A DNA stretch of 64,000 bases. It comes from Promethearchaeota archaeon. Lineage in GTDB: Archaea > Asgardarchaeota > Thorarchaeia > Thorarchaeales > Thorarchaeaceae. The translations under genes were made by a program, and so were the position numbers. The stretch spans positions 62,001-126,000 of the forward strand of contig WJMJ01000079.1 of the NCBI GenBank assembly GCA_014728035.1. Reading direction: 5' to 3'. How positions within the stretch are numbered: position 1 is the stretch's first letter; the number at the start of each line of letters is the position of its first letter. The notes beneath the pieces were generated by a model that did not search any database, was not told the origin of the DNA, and saw nothing but the letters and a program-made list of their open reading frames with translations. Below, piece by piece: positions 38,001-45,346 of the stretch.

Positions 38001-39899
38001 GCTATTCCTTCTCAGAATCTTACTTTCATTCTTGATGGACCTGGAAGTGCTGGTTTTGGCCCTCTGGATATAATCACTAATAGTTCCGGATATGCTGTAT
38101 TGGAGGTATCAATTCAGGCTGAAGGTCTATGGACCGTAGTAGTAGAATTTGATGGAATTGGAGTATATCTCGGTTCATTATCAAGTTATGAAATAGACGC
38201 AGACTATGGCACCTCTATCCTAATAGATCATGATTCTGACCAACAACCAGTAGCTGAAGTAGAATCTCTGTTTGTAGAGGTGCAACTAGTAGATGATGAT
38301 GATAGAGTATTAGAAGGATTTACAATCAGCTATTTTGTGTATCATGAAATATCTGGTCTTGTAGATTCCAATTCTATTATCCAAGATAGTCAAACTCCTC
38401 TTGGCATTAATATCTCATTCACAACAATGGGAGAACATACTATTGTTTTCAGTTTTTCAGGTACTACCCACTATCATCCATCATCGAACGCTATACTCTG
38501 CTGGGTTCTTGGTACAACATCTGTCAATGTATCTTTGCCATCCAGTATTGACAGGTCGGAGAATCGAAATGTTTCAATTAGAATCTTTGATGAAACTAGC
38601 TCACCCCTTCCTCCCTCTCAATCTTTTATGTTGTTAGAACTTATTTACGAGGAAAGCTCGATTAACATTGAAGACCGGATTTTCTGGCTTGATGACACAG
38701 TTAGGGTGAACATCACTGCACTCTCTATAGGTTTGTATACTCTACGAATAATTATTGAAAGCACCAATGAACGAATAGGATTGACTTCAGAATCCAGTTT
38801 CACAGTAACATCAAATGTAACCATAAATGTGATTGATGAAACCCTATCGGGGATTATAGATGAAGAACACAGCATAACAATTATGCTTCATGATTCACTA
38901 GATGTTGAGGTCCCCAATCTTGAAGTTCAGGTAAGTATTTTCAATCCTAATAACAGAGAGATATTTGGAAATCCTCTCACGTCATATACATTAATTTCAG
39001 TAGAAGCTGGTGGCTATCAGATTTCCTTCACACCGTCTCTATCTGGAAACTATTCAATCGTCATTTCTTTCAATGGGAATCTCTTTTTGAGTTCTGCTAA
39101 TTATGAAAGAACTATACTTGCCCGTGTTCAGACACAATTATCCATTGAGATTTTCAATGATTGGGAATTCGGGGAATCAGTTTCTATTTCAGTAAATCTT
39201 GTCGGGGGTATTTCAAAAATGAAGGATGAATTGATTTTCATATCTATTTATCGTGATAGCACATTCGTATCTGATTATGAAATAAGTACCTCTGCAAATG
39301 GCATTGGCTCGATAGAAATTATGCCAGAACTATCTGGAAATTATGTGGTTATTGCAAAATACCAAGGAACCGATTACTTCGCACCAGCTATGATTGAGAG
39401 TACTTTCCAAATACTTCCTAGACTTTCTATTAGTCAAACTGGATCAACAGGCATTTATGTCGGACTTGATAGCACAATCCATTTTGAAATTAGAGTGGTT
39501 GGTGTTTCAACAGAATGGGTTGGAAATGTCAGTATTGAGATTTTCGATTCGGAAAACAAAAAAGTCGAAGAGAAAACTATCGAGATTAATTCATTTGAAA
39601 TCTTCTCAGTTTCATTCATACCTGAATCAGTAGGAGTATATTTCTTCAAATTTAATGTTAGCACAGTTCCAATTCTTACTAACCTGACACATGAATTTCA
39701 ATTCGAAGCATTCACTGTTCCTATATACATGCATCTTGATGTTGGAACAGTTCCTGTAGTCAGTGGCATTGGGATAATAGTTGTATTTGCTTTGATTTTT
39801 ACGCAGCGACTCAATAATGTTTCAGTAAAGTTACCCTCTGAATGGGGTTACGGGCGTTCTAGAGGTGAAGAGAAAAAGACTGCAATATCTTCAAGATAA
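32031..39899 (+). CDS. Giant surface protein: alpha/alpha toroid plus about 17 Ig-like repeats
   Basis: 2,622 residues from TTG 32031, chosen because GGGAGG (32018-32023) sits 7 bases upstream and a clean signal peptide follows (IRKSLTILMLFVMLCPIIF). The longer frame from 31926 lacks these. After about 250 residues comes a terpene-cyclase or complement-TED-like alpha/alpha toroid, with repeats such as YLANQQSIDGDFG, WLTDNQLDSGGFG and YLSTQQASSGHY. From about residue 900 to 2560 there are about 17 beta-sandwich repeats of about 97 residues, each ending in a G.Y.....F.G pattern. A membrane helix (SGIGIIVVFALIF) and a basic tail end it. N-x-S/T sites are dense. This fits an outer-surface anchored protein, perhaps for adhesion or a macroglobulin-like trap. 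Confidence 0.8.
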   Translation: MIRKSLTILMLFVMLCPIIFNTTLLSPSSASTIEPSTFKPISQSLLASDSGTVVDTSVYSVLELTNGGISPTGDEWSLLLNESGIVSNVITVGQILSNSSIIDSSVAILLDNSLGSENGTSVSESLLDILVKRDAPIIALGQAAWLLHRFRKTSPPSMTAPSTTSLLTSSPYEGAVFLNKPFPLVPECTLFTESMNIPVDQIQAEHSRIVNLVGTVSSNDIAPLRYDSWPLDIFLYSPSNPGLLTGSGKDLLVNILSYCTSLGESEITLNLQNQQVTNSSPFIGGFQHSHEPKLSSTYYAIQAMNSLKNNSQWIEWVSVNNHSMLEQLSSIYEEDTTEAWFLPHSSSTSFDVDSTAQGLWLVSILNLSDSFNVEKVSTYLANQQSIDGDFGNNILTTSIVLLALEQAQKLSSIDTSKAENWLRSCVIDGGKTNESKLWGGIGKNPTDLNPSNHYALALLTGLDALDTNHDDPLKLTEWITVKTGNLDGSYNNTLDSISEIVIGTACALSSLSIMGTLTTENRTAGFSWLTDNQLDSGGFGIEKHPRDVVAKVKESSLVSCSLWHIGEISTEVATKLTSFFESCKSPYGFEEMERIPSLMWSSWLSQVARYSHGWNHLDNELFASYIEVVDSWTIYPFWNNLSTLLALEYNFDQYRTKSVWTQYFGITSAIFSGLSLSSEIIGSTEAYLSTQQASSGHYRNSMMLDTPSIQYSIAAIETLHLLNSLGTIQYRSELENKILSEYSSGLWSSASWTLRPFAGCQPAIDYLSTRAAVRLEIVTSTMADEIEAVITSRIQYDDLWKLSCDVATLALLNSSGFSVNLESINCTKVLESLGSNPFSDGWYNSTELWQPVYTAQILEMVSILGIRTQLWGVKGSIISVSCSPTVDIRESIELAIAITSDIPENRLVVHAFGISRSFDDVLSTDSISIPIPQEANALGPVNISVMVVNWNKSRGFDICSVDVLGSITGNLEVHTHQVLPGQLINSTLSFYLADSIELDDCNISIKVENSTTSFDWSYIESSPFQIQTPTDELTSGSYDMIVEVSHEFCDSLLLTDTVTIEAPIATYIQTVGNLSVLIGDSATINWSLCFMSNDSFISDQKVLLSIYDDENQIVKQETMISKSTVQSFSWSPEVRGNYTYTLEFAQNGSFVSSESTSFIEVFEQTELSWKSESIAFQYDTIALTGRLTNTSGFAIPSSDIHVQVTSPISTIVIDSVYQTNSTGYITFPLSLNFNGYYLIHLEYNGEFYRTAIDLDTSLLSWTDTSVDILSFPSEGIVDSQYSITALLSDSVENPISNQPILVRITYLPSLIVYENTFVTNASGHITTDWSGSSAGSYYVEIIFSGSITYGTSNSSHQIELRLNLQISLYPETSYDVNNTGSFLIEVLDQDGYEVSNILVQIAIYNSSHQLVYETSALIESGFCDVTWTPIMRGWMNFSVTIDRQHWYESEFAWTEIAVYDTPLLSVSVSDELVAPSVINSIILVQDSNLHPIGLVSVNIEVQLDGQVIETYSNQTDSQGEIILTINVENPGVLSIFSTLTSQGYLRFRSNETQYDILGSTTLTLTTPTQPISQGTTVVIVATLLNWDSNPLVGKNIDIRVSWSNGTLIFSNIKTTSSAGKASTSYTFSVVGDYLIEVRFNGDLDNAKSESTKPQRVYITPSVYLDVTQTCYLDEPLSLSIGITDYYGSFIPGRTLLIRILEDGIVINETQVESTCDISTILWIPLNRGVISVVLLHAGDLYFYSNSTDETVTIYESISGALESDTSTVELFDSTEFTYQIIDASENESILIEFQVLGVDLIPVWIAQQLTNSSGMASVNYLADDTHGILTIRAFPVESEFLTGGTKQIQLTVRTDCSSFIGLAPFPPALGGSVNISIQVLDEFSEPLQSVRVLVSLEDPYGEPVQFGIYSTKIVYTNSEGYAIVEFTPQISGSYKISLSSDGSDTVNSFSTSEHKTIYCPTGISLHLNQSDIRVGDGIIISACLNDYFTSAIPSQNLTFILDGPGSAGFGPLDIITNSSGYAVLEVSIQAEGLWTVVVEFDGIGVYLGSLSSYEIDADYGTSILIDHDSDQQPVAEVESLFVEVQLVDDDDRVLEGFTISYFVYHEISGLVDSNSIIQDSQTPLGINISFTTMGEHTIVFSFSGTTHYHPSSNAILCWVLGTTSVNVSLPSSIDRSENRNVSIRIFDETSSPLPPSQSFMLLELIYEESSINIEDRIFWLDDTVRVNITALSIGLYTLRIIIESTNERIGLTSESSFTVTSNVTINVIDETLSGIIDEEHSITIMLHDSLDVEVPNLEVQVSIFNPNNREIFGNPLTSYTLISVEAGGYQISFTPSLSGNYSIVISFNGNLFLSSANYERTILARVQTQLSIEIFNDWEFGESVSISVNLVGGISKMKDELIFISIYRDSTFVSDYEISTSANGIGSIEIMPELSGNYVVIAKYQGTDYFAPAMIESTFQILPRLSISQTGSTGIYVGLDSTIHFEIRVVGVSTEWVGNVSIEIFDSENKKVEEKTIEINSFEIFSVSFIPESVGVYFFKFNVSTVPILTNLTHEFQFEAFTVPIYMHLDVGTVPVVSGIGIIVVFALIFTQRLNNVSVKLPSEWGYGRSRGEEKKTAISSR

Positions 39900-39916
39900 C
39901 TTGGTATTTGTATAAC

Positions 39917-41887
39917 TTAGCTGATTTGACTTAAGAGACCTGATAGATCTTCATCCCACGAACCGTCTTGTCGAAGCAATCGCTGAAATCTATTATTTTT
40001 ATATGATTCAAAACCTCTTACATTATCGATTCTTACCACCATTCCATCATCCAAAGCGATAGCAGGTAATTGTTTCATAAGTTTGTATAGATCGGGTTGA
40101 GGAATTCGAGAAAATGCATAGAGTTTTTCCAAATTCTCAGATACATGAGCTGTTGTGGTTGGAAGGTATTTCAATAAGGCTCTAGTTAATGATAGAATCT
40201 TTGGTTTTGGCCCTTGCGCAATAGTCAGCACACTTGGGATACTATAGAAGGTTGGTCGGTAGAAGTAATCGAGTGCATTTACTCCTTTCAGTTTTTCAAA
40301 TGCAGAAATCATAGACTCGGGTTCAACGTCAAAATGGTTCCAGAATTCTTTTTTCTCGCCTACTGTTAGATATATCCTGTGAGTAGCTAAATCAAGAGCT
40401 TTTGCATCCGATTCTGAGAGTTTGATACTCTTTTTTCCTCTATATCCCGGATATTCGTTGTTTAACCGTCTCAACGTGTAATCCTTTTTCATTGCTTTGA
40501 GAATTTTAGGAACATCCACAAACCAGTCATTCTTTTCTTTATCGAAAATATCAAGATTAGTTTGAAATTTTGACCAACCTATCTCTGTAAACTTCTGGTC
40601 GGTTCTTCTTAGTCGCTCAATGGCGTTCTTTGGCATGTTCATGATCTGAATATATTCAGGTTTCAGAAGTGGATTTCCAAATTGTGCTAGTATTTCTAGG
40701 TGTTTGTGAGGCCATCGATGTGCAGCGCCTATATATACAATCCTAGGCAAGTTTATTGCATTGGTGTGATAAAAGGGGGTTATTCCAACTCCATACTCCA
40801 TGATAATCAGACGTTTTCTCCACAGCTCTTTAGATTTCCTTGCTGTTTCTTCTGATACTGGTGATTCAACTATGACTTTATTTTGTTTCATTAGGTTCTT
40901 GCAAATCTCAATTGCATCCCTGGTCCAATCTGGAAATTCTTCAGCAATCTTCTCCACTGCTAGTTGCCACGGCTCTTGATATCTCATTGCTTCCAAGCTT
41001 CTTTTCGGAAATTTGAGTTGCCCTTTAGCTGCCTGTTCAAATGCTTCTGCATATCTTGGAATGTTTGCATCATCCAACACACATTGGATATGGCCAAACA
41101 TCAGGGTATGCAATATGTATTTATCACCCAGATTTTCGAAGAACCGTGTCGAGTACATCTCATTTTTATCAAATTTGATTAACCATGCGTAGAAGATTCT
41201 TATCTCATTCCGAACACTCAATGGGAAGTCTGAAGGTATGTATCTATCAAGGGCTTCTCTTAATGTCTGTGGTTTGCTAGATGAAGAGATTGACATTTTT
41301 CCTCCCAACTTGGCTAGATCCGACCAAGATGGAGCCCCTTGATTGAGAATTTCGCTAAAATCATTTGATTGAAAAAACAAAGTTTTCATGATTTCTATAG
41401 ATTCATACTCCGTCTTCATGATTAGAAAATTTTTCTCATATTCTTTAATCAAACGAGAAACGAATAGATATCTTGTTTCGGGATCAAGTATTGTCAACCA
41501 ATACTTATTGGCTTCTGATGAATTGTTGATAAGGACAATCATTTCTCGCCCTTCACGATTGATACGGCTAACCCATGAACCATTGGTTTTTGGATACATG
41601 ATGACTGGTTTCATAATAGGACCTAATTGATAGCTTTTTTTCCCGACATATTGCACATGAATATCTACTGCGATTTCTTGAGCAAGTTTTTTTCTCTGAC
41701 TAATTCCAGAGTTATCCGTAAATATTTCATTATTAAAATACAGAATGACATCATTAGATCTATGTGAGAATGATTCAGTATCTGTTTTCACGGTATATCC
41801 GTCTGGAGTATATTCTATTATTGCCCATTCTTTCTGTCCTCCTCTAACAGATACCTTGATTCTAGTTCCTGAAACCTTGCTAGACAT
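39917..41887 (-). CDS. Large unrecognised soluble protein
   Basis: 656 residues, no recognised family. The first 115 residues are beta-rich (RIKVSVRGGQKEWAIIEY). The remainder is helical, basic and rich in aromatic residues, with no signal peptide or membrane helix. The ATG at 41887 opens a domain directly. The stop lies 18 bases from the stop of the giant surface gene (convergent). Its size and style recall the other large unknown gene at 28955-31006, which flanks the same surface locus on the other side, but I see no clear sequence similarity between the two. Confidence 0.62.
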   Translation of the reverse strand: MSSKVSGTRIKVSVRGGQKEWAIIEYTPDGYTVKTDTESFSHRSNDVILYFNNEIFTDNSGISQRKKLAQEIAVDIHVQYVGKKSYQLGPIMKPVIMYPKTNGSWVSRINREGREMIVLINNSSEANKYWLTILDPETRYLFVSRLIKEYEKNFLIMKTEYESIEIMKTLFFQSNDFSEILNQGAPSWSDLAKLGGKMSISSSSKPQTLREALDRYIPSDFPLSVRNEIRIFYAWLIKFDKNEMYSTRFFENLGDKYILHTLMFGHIQCVLDDANIPRYAEAFEQAAKGQLKFPKRSLEAMRYQEPWQLAVEKIAEEFPDWTRDAIEICKNLMKQNKVIVESPVSEETARKSKELWRKRLIIMEYGVGITPFYHTNAINLPRIVYIGAAHRWPHKHLEILAQFGNPLLKPEYIQIMNMPKNAIERLRRTDQKFTEIGWSKFQTNLDIFDKEKNDWFVDVPKILKAMKKDYTLRRLNNEYPGYRGKKSIKLSESDAKALDLATHRIYLTVGEKKEFWNHFDVEPESMISAFEKLKGVNALDYFYRPTFYSIPSVLTIAQGPKPKILSLTRALLKYLPTTTAHVSENLEKLYAFSRIPQPDLYKLMKQLPAIALDDGMVVRIDNVRGFESYKNNRFQRLLRQDGSWDEDLSGLLSQIS

Positions 41888-41964
41888 GACCTTTACTCGT
41901 CATGAGAGAAGGAGTTGATATATTTAGATTTCCCTACAAGGAAAAACTTGATGAAAGAATTAGT

Positions 41965-42052
41965 ATGAGATGCCCGATGTGAGCATCTCATGGGTTCGGA
42001 ATCTGAGGCTGGTGCTTACCAGGGGCCGTCAGATCCGCGGGGTGGGAATTCA
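41965..42052 (+). ncRNA. Candidate structured RNA (two stable hairpins in a GC-rich island)
   Basis: In an AT-rich gap of about 440 bases (41888-42325) without a gene, this island is clearly GC-richer. Hairpin 1 pairs 41965-41973 with 41983-41991 (nine perfect pairs, ATGAGATGC/GCATCTCAT). Hairpin 2 pairs ATCTGA 42001-42006 with TCAGAT 42029-42034. Inside it CTGGT 42009-42013 pairs with ACCAG 42018-42022 around a GCTT loop, with a GGG bulge on the 3' side. The strand is not certain. It does not fit tRNA, SRP RNA or RNase P. The rest of the gap is plain AT-rich DNA apart from the terminator at 42298. Confidence 0.4.
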
Positions 42053-42297
42053 TTTGTCTTAGTCATTATTGTTCACTGAATATTAATTCCCTTCCCCAAT
42101 CGAAAATTCCCTATATCATTAGTAGCTAATCTAGATGCGAAAAATACCACTTACCTATCATAGTAATGCTATATTTCCGGGTAGCTTAAATTGCATCATT
42201 TGCAAATTAGTATGCAGTTGATAGTAGGTGGGAGCGAGTGCATACAGATTCTATACGAAACTCAACCATTAAAATATACAAAAAGAAAAGTAGTAGA

Positions 42298-42318
42298 GGG
42301 TCACATTTTACGTGACCC
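42298..42318 (-). terminator. Hairpin terminator after tfb (first copy)
   Basis: GGGTCAC (42298-42304) and GTGACCC (42312-42318) form a seven-pair stem with a seven-base loop, 7 bases after the tfb stop on the minus strand. It is followed on that strand by CTACTACTTTTC. Confidence 0.5.
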
Positions 42319-42325
42319 ACGAGTT

Positions 42326-43288
42326 TTACGGTGCCATTGTAATTTCAAGGGCATTAACTAGCTCCTTGTATCTGTTTCGTACAGTCACTTCGGTTACACC
42401 AGCACATGATGCTATCTCTCTTTGAGTGACCCTGTTGTCAACCAGAATTGATGCAATGTAAATGGCTGCTGCTGCGAGGCCTCGAGGGTCTCTCCCAGTG
42501 ATTAAGCCGTGTTGACTCTTTGCCATGTCTATGATTTCTACCGCCTTTGCCTGGACTTCTCCAGGAAGACCGAGTTCAGTGATAAATCGTGGAATGTAAT
42601 TGGTTGGTTCAGAGATTGGCATCTTGATTTTGAGCTTCATCACTAGCATACGATAGTGAGCACCCATTTTCTTTTTGGATACCCTGCTATGTTTAGCGAT
42701 CTCCTCGAGTGACCGCGGTGATTCGCGTAGTCTGCATGCAGCATATATTGCCGCTCCAACTGTTGCATCAATTGACCTGCTTTTAGCGAGTCTTTTGACG
42801 ATCAGTTTTCTGTAAAGCAAAGCTGCTAGCTCCTTGATGCTCTTGGTTAGACCAAGTTGTGATGCTAATCTGTCAAGCTCTGTCATTGCTTGAGCCAGGT
42901 TGCGATCCATTGAACTATGCACACGAGTTCGTATCTGCCACTTACGTAGTCTTGCTATTTGAGCACGTCTGCGAGATGAGAATTGTCTTCCTGACGAATC
43001 TCTATCACGCCAGTCAATCATTGTTGAGAGACCTTTGTCATGTATTGTATACGAACTTGGAGCTCCAGTTCTAGCACGGGAATCACGCTCTTCTGCTGTG
43101 AATGCTCGCCACTCTGGACCTGAGTCTATCCGATGATCGACCAGTACGAGTCCACAAGTAGCACAAATTGTCTCGCCTTTGGCACTGTCTAGAACCATAT
43201 CGGTTCCTCCACATTCCTGGCAAGTAATCTGCCCTGCGTTGTTTTCTTTGTGTGTTTCTTCCATTCTTGAATTGGTTTTGGTGGCCAT
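42326..43288 (-). CDS. tfb: Transcription initiation factor TFB (copy 1)
   Basis: 320 residues. The zinc ribbon is CQEC and CATC (residues 23-46), then the conserved B-finger EWRAFTAEERDSRARTGAP, and two cyclin-fold repeats ending in the promoter-reading helix-turn-helix (REIASCAGVTEVTVRNRYKEL). TFB recruits RNA polymerase to TBP-bound promoters. It lies 90 bases behind a second tfb with near-identical blocks, so the two are a tandem duplication. The N-terminal 18 residues before the ribbon differ between copies. Confidence 0.95.
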   Translation of the reverse strand: MATKTNSRMEETHKENNAGQITCQECGGTDMVLDSAKGETICATCGLVLVDHRIDSGPEWRAFTAEERDSRARTGAPSSYTIHDKGLSTMIDWRDRDSSGRQFSSRRRAQIARLRKWQIRTRVHSSMDRNLAQAMTELDRLASQLGLTKSIKELAALLYRKLIVKRLAKSRSIDATVGAAIYAACRLRESPRSLEEIAKHSRVSKKKMGAHYRMLVMKLKIKMPISEPTNYIPRFITELGLPGEVQAKAVEIIDMAKSQHGLITGRDPRGLAAAAIYIASILVDNRVTQREIASCAGVTEVTVRNRYKELVNALEITMAP

Positions 43289-43317
43289 GTTTGTTGTTTC
43301 TCTCTCCTGCTAATAGA

Positions 43318-43357
43318 GCTCTTTCGAGATGTCCCATTTGGGTCGTTGTGAAAGAGC
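43318..43357 (-). promoter_or_regulatory. Hairpin between the tandem tfb genes
   Basis: GCTCTTTC (43318-43325) pairs with GAAAGAGC (43350-43357), eight perfect pairs, enclosing a smaller CCCA/TGGG stem at 43333-43342. It lies in the 90-base gap after copy 2 and before the start of copy 1. It could be a processing or attenuation signal in a shared transcript, or the leader of copy 1. No T-run follows directly. Confidence 0.45.
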
Positions 43358-43378
43358 CTTTTGGGATTCCTATTCACC

Positions 43379-44332
43379 TTATGGTGCCATAGTAATACCC
43401 AATTTCTTGACTAGCTCCTTGTAGCGATTGCGCACTGTTACTTCAGTTACTCCAGCTGCCATAGCGATGTCACGTTGTGTGACACGATGATCCATAAGGA
43501 TAGATGCAATGTAAATGGCTGCTGCTGCGAGGCCTCGAGGGTCTCGACCGGTAACAAGACTGCGTTGTTCTTTTGCTTGTTCAAGGATTTCCAATACCTT
43601 TTGTTGAACAATACCTGGTAACTTCAGCTGAGTGATGAACCGGGGCACATAATTCGCCGGGTCAGATATTGGCATCTTTAGTTTCAGTTTCATTACGAGT
43701 AATCTGTAGTGTTGCCCAATCTTCTTCTTTGATACTCTGCTGTGGCGAGATATTTCCTCTAGAGATCTTGGAGCTTCTCTCAATCTGCATGCGGCGTATA
43801 TTGCGGCACCTACCATTGCGTCAATCGATCTGCTTCGAACTAGTCTTCTCACGATGAGTTTTCGATAGAGTAAAGCAGCTAGCTCTTTGATACTTCTATT
43901 CAGACCAAGCTGTGAAGTTAGTCTGTCGAGTTCGGACATAGCCTGCGCTAAGTTTCTATCAACAGAACTATGAACCCGTGTTCGAATCTGCCATTTTCGT
44001 AGCCGATATATTTCAGAACGTTTCTTAGCAGAGAATCGTCTACCTGACGAGTCGTGGTCACGCCAGTCAATCATTGTCGAGAGGCCTTTATCGTGGATTG
44101 CGTAATTCGTTGGTGCTCCTGTTCTTGATCGTGCATCGCGCTCGTCTGATGTGAATGCTCTCCACTCAGGACCTGTATCGATACGATGCTCTGAAATCAC
44201 TAGACCACAAGAGGAACATATTCGTTCTCCTTTTTCTAAATCCTGTACAACTTCGTTACCTCCACATTCTGGGCAGGTAAATCCACTGGATTTTTTGCGG
44301 TCTGTTCTTTTTGCTCGGTCGCTTCTTGACAT
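43379..44332 (-). CDS. tfb: Transcription initiation factor TFB (copy 2)
   Basis: About 317 residues with zinc ribbon CPEC and CSSC, B-finger EWRAFTSDERDARSRTGAP and two cyclin folds. Large blocks match copy 1 residue for residue (for example IHDKGLSTMIDWRD). ATG 44332 has AGAGGTG 5 bases upstream, so I prefer it to the ATG at 44347. Most differences from copy 1 lie in the N-terminal tail and in scattered surface positions, including the helix-turn-helix (DIAMAAGVTEV against EIASCAGVTEV), which hints at different promoter preferences. That is inference. Confidence 0.95.
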   Translation of the reverse strand: MSRSDRAKRTDRKKSSGFTCPECGGNEVVQDLEKGERICSSCGLVISEHRIDTGPEWRAFTSDERDARSRTGAPTNYAIHDKGLSTMIDWRDHDSSGRRFSAKKRSEIYRLRKWQIRTRVHSSVDRNLAQAMSELDRLTSQLGLNRSIKELAALLYRKLIVRRLVRSRSIDAMVGAAIYAACRLREAPRSLEEISRHSRVSKKKIGQHYRLLVMKLKLKMPISDPANYVPRFITQLKLPGIVQQKVLEILEQAKEQRSLVTGRDPRGLAAAAIYIASILMDHRVTQRDIAMAAGVTEVTVRNRYKELVKKLGITMAP

Positions 44333-44433
44333 GTTGACACCTCTCATTATGACTGGTCCTTTCTAAATCTAATCAAATTAGACCGCGTTTCTCTCTCGAT
44401 AGAGTGGAAAAAACACTCAAAACGCTCATTAAA

Positions 44434-44485
44434 GGCCCCGTCAGATTCCGCTACACTTATATAGTTGAATGTTTTCCTTTATAAA
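44434..44485 (-). promoter_or_regulatory. Promoter and leader motif of tfb copy 2
   Basis: On the minus strand CGAAAG followed by TTTATAAA (44478-44485) resembles a BRE plus TATA box. A second TATA-like word (TATATAAG) lies about 20 bases further on. About 25-45 bases downstream comes CGGAATCTGACGGGGCC (44434-44450), whose core also occurs in the RNA candidate at 41965-42052. The leader before the ATG would be about 110-120 bases. Confidence 0.45.
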
Positions 44486-44599
44486 TCTTTCGGTATTATT
44501 TTAGAGTGTGGCATGATATCTAATCATTTTCTCCCCACAAAATGATAGGAAACATTTTGATTTAAAACTTACGGAATCTATTATAATGTACATCTGTGT

Positions 44600-45073
44600 T
44601 CATTGAGGATGGTTTTCTGCTTGTTGTTGACTACATTGTTCAGGAAACTTTCCTGATTCTTGGAACTCCTTGAAACAACTCAACCATTTTGGCATTCTTG
44701 GCCCCTCCCGCATGAACCTCAAAAATTCTGTCAGCACTTCTATTGTTTCAGTATGAGCAACATGTTCGATCTCACAAGCATCTAAGGTTGCAATATCATC
44801 ATTGATACCCAGTAGTTGGAAAAAATCATACAGAACTTGATAACGTTCTTGGATAGAAGATGCTACTCTATAACCATTCTTAGTAAGACGAACATCTTGG
44901 TAGGGCTTGTATCGTACTAAACCGAGGTTGTTCAATCTTCTAAGTGCTGTTGTTACGCTTGGGGCTTTGACATCAAGTGCCTCTGCAATGTCACTAACTG
45001 CAACAGTTCCTCTTTCAGATTCAATAGCGTATATGGTCTTGATATAGTCTTCAAGGGCTTTTGTAATTTTCAC
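44600..45073 (-). CDS. DtxR/MntR-family metal-dependent repressor
   Basis: 157 residues with an N-terminal winged helix (TVAVSDIAEALDVKAPSVTTALRRL), then the dimerisation and metal-binding domain with DACEIEH, i.e. C100, E103 and H104 placed as in DtxR. The C-terminal SH3-like domain of DtxR is absent, as in MntR. The GTG start at 45073 overlaps the stop of the upstream gene as GTGA and has GGGAGGG 7 bases upstream, so I reject the longer ATG frame. It is the last gene of the feo operon and is expected to repress it when iron is plentiful, at the palindromes before feoA. Confidence 0.88.
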   Translation of the reverse strand: MKITKALEDYIKTIYAIESERGTVAVSDIAEALDVKAPSVTTALRRLNNLGLVRYKPYQDVRLTKNGYRVASSIQERYQVLYDFFQLLGINDDIATLDACEIEHVAHTETIEVLTEFLRFMREGPRMPKWLSCFKEFQESGKFPEQCSQQQAENHPQ

Positions 45074-45345
45074 TGGATATCCCTCCCAATCCATCTCATA
45101 CCCTTTTCAGTTACTATAAATGTCGTGACCGGAGAAGAACTCATTCCACAGTGTGTACTGTGTGAACATGAAGCACAAGATTGAGCCTGTCTATCATCAC
45201 ATGTATTTGTCTTGAGATAGCCATTTCTAATGAGCATCTGAATCATATCATTCAAGGTTCCAATTTGGATACCGAGATCATGTGCAATATCTTGGGTATT
45301 AGTTATTTTTCCTTCAATAATTAATTTGATTACTTCTTTCAACAC
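45070..45345 (-). CDS. feoC: FeoC-like winged-helix protein with four cysteines
   Basis: 91 residues from GTG 45345, one base after the previous stop and 9 bases after GGAGG. The N-terminal winged helix starts MLKEVIKLIIEG. The wing holds four cysteines (C49, C57, C60, C66: CX7CX2CX5C), the expected place for the oxygen-sensitive iron-sulfur cluster of FeoC. FeoC proteins control FeoB stability or feo transcription. The call rests on the operon as much as on the sequence. Confidence 0.75.
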   Translation of the reverse strand: MLKEVIKLIIEGKITNTQDIAHDLGIQIGTLNDMIQMLIRNGYLKTNTCDDRQAQSCASCSHSTHCGMSSSPVTTFIVTEKGMRWIGRDIQ

Positions 45346-45346
45346 T

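Noticed and set aside
41992..42006. GGGTTCGGAATCTGA looked like a tRNA T-arm
   Set aside because: No acceptor, D or anticodon stem fits around it, and the bases pair better in the hairpin with 42029-42036.
43083..43377. Minus-strand frames overlapping the 5' end of tfb copy 1
   Set aside because: They lie in other frames over the well-supported tfb N-terminus.
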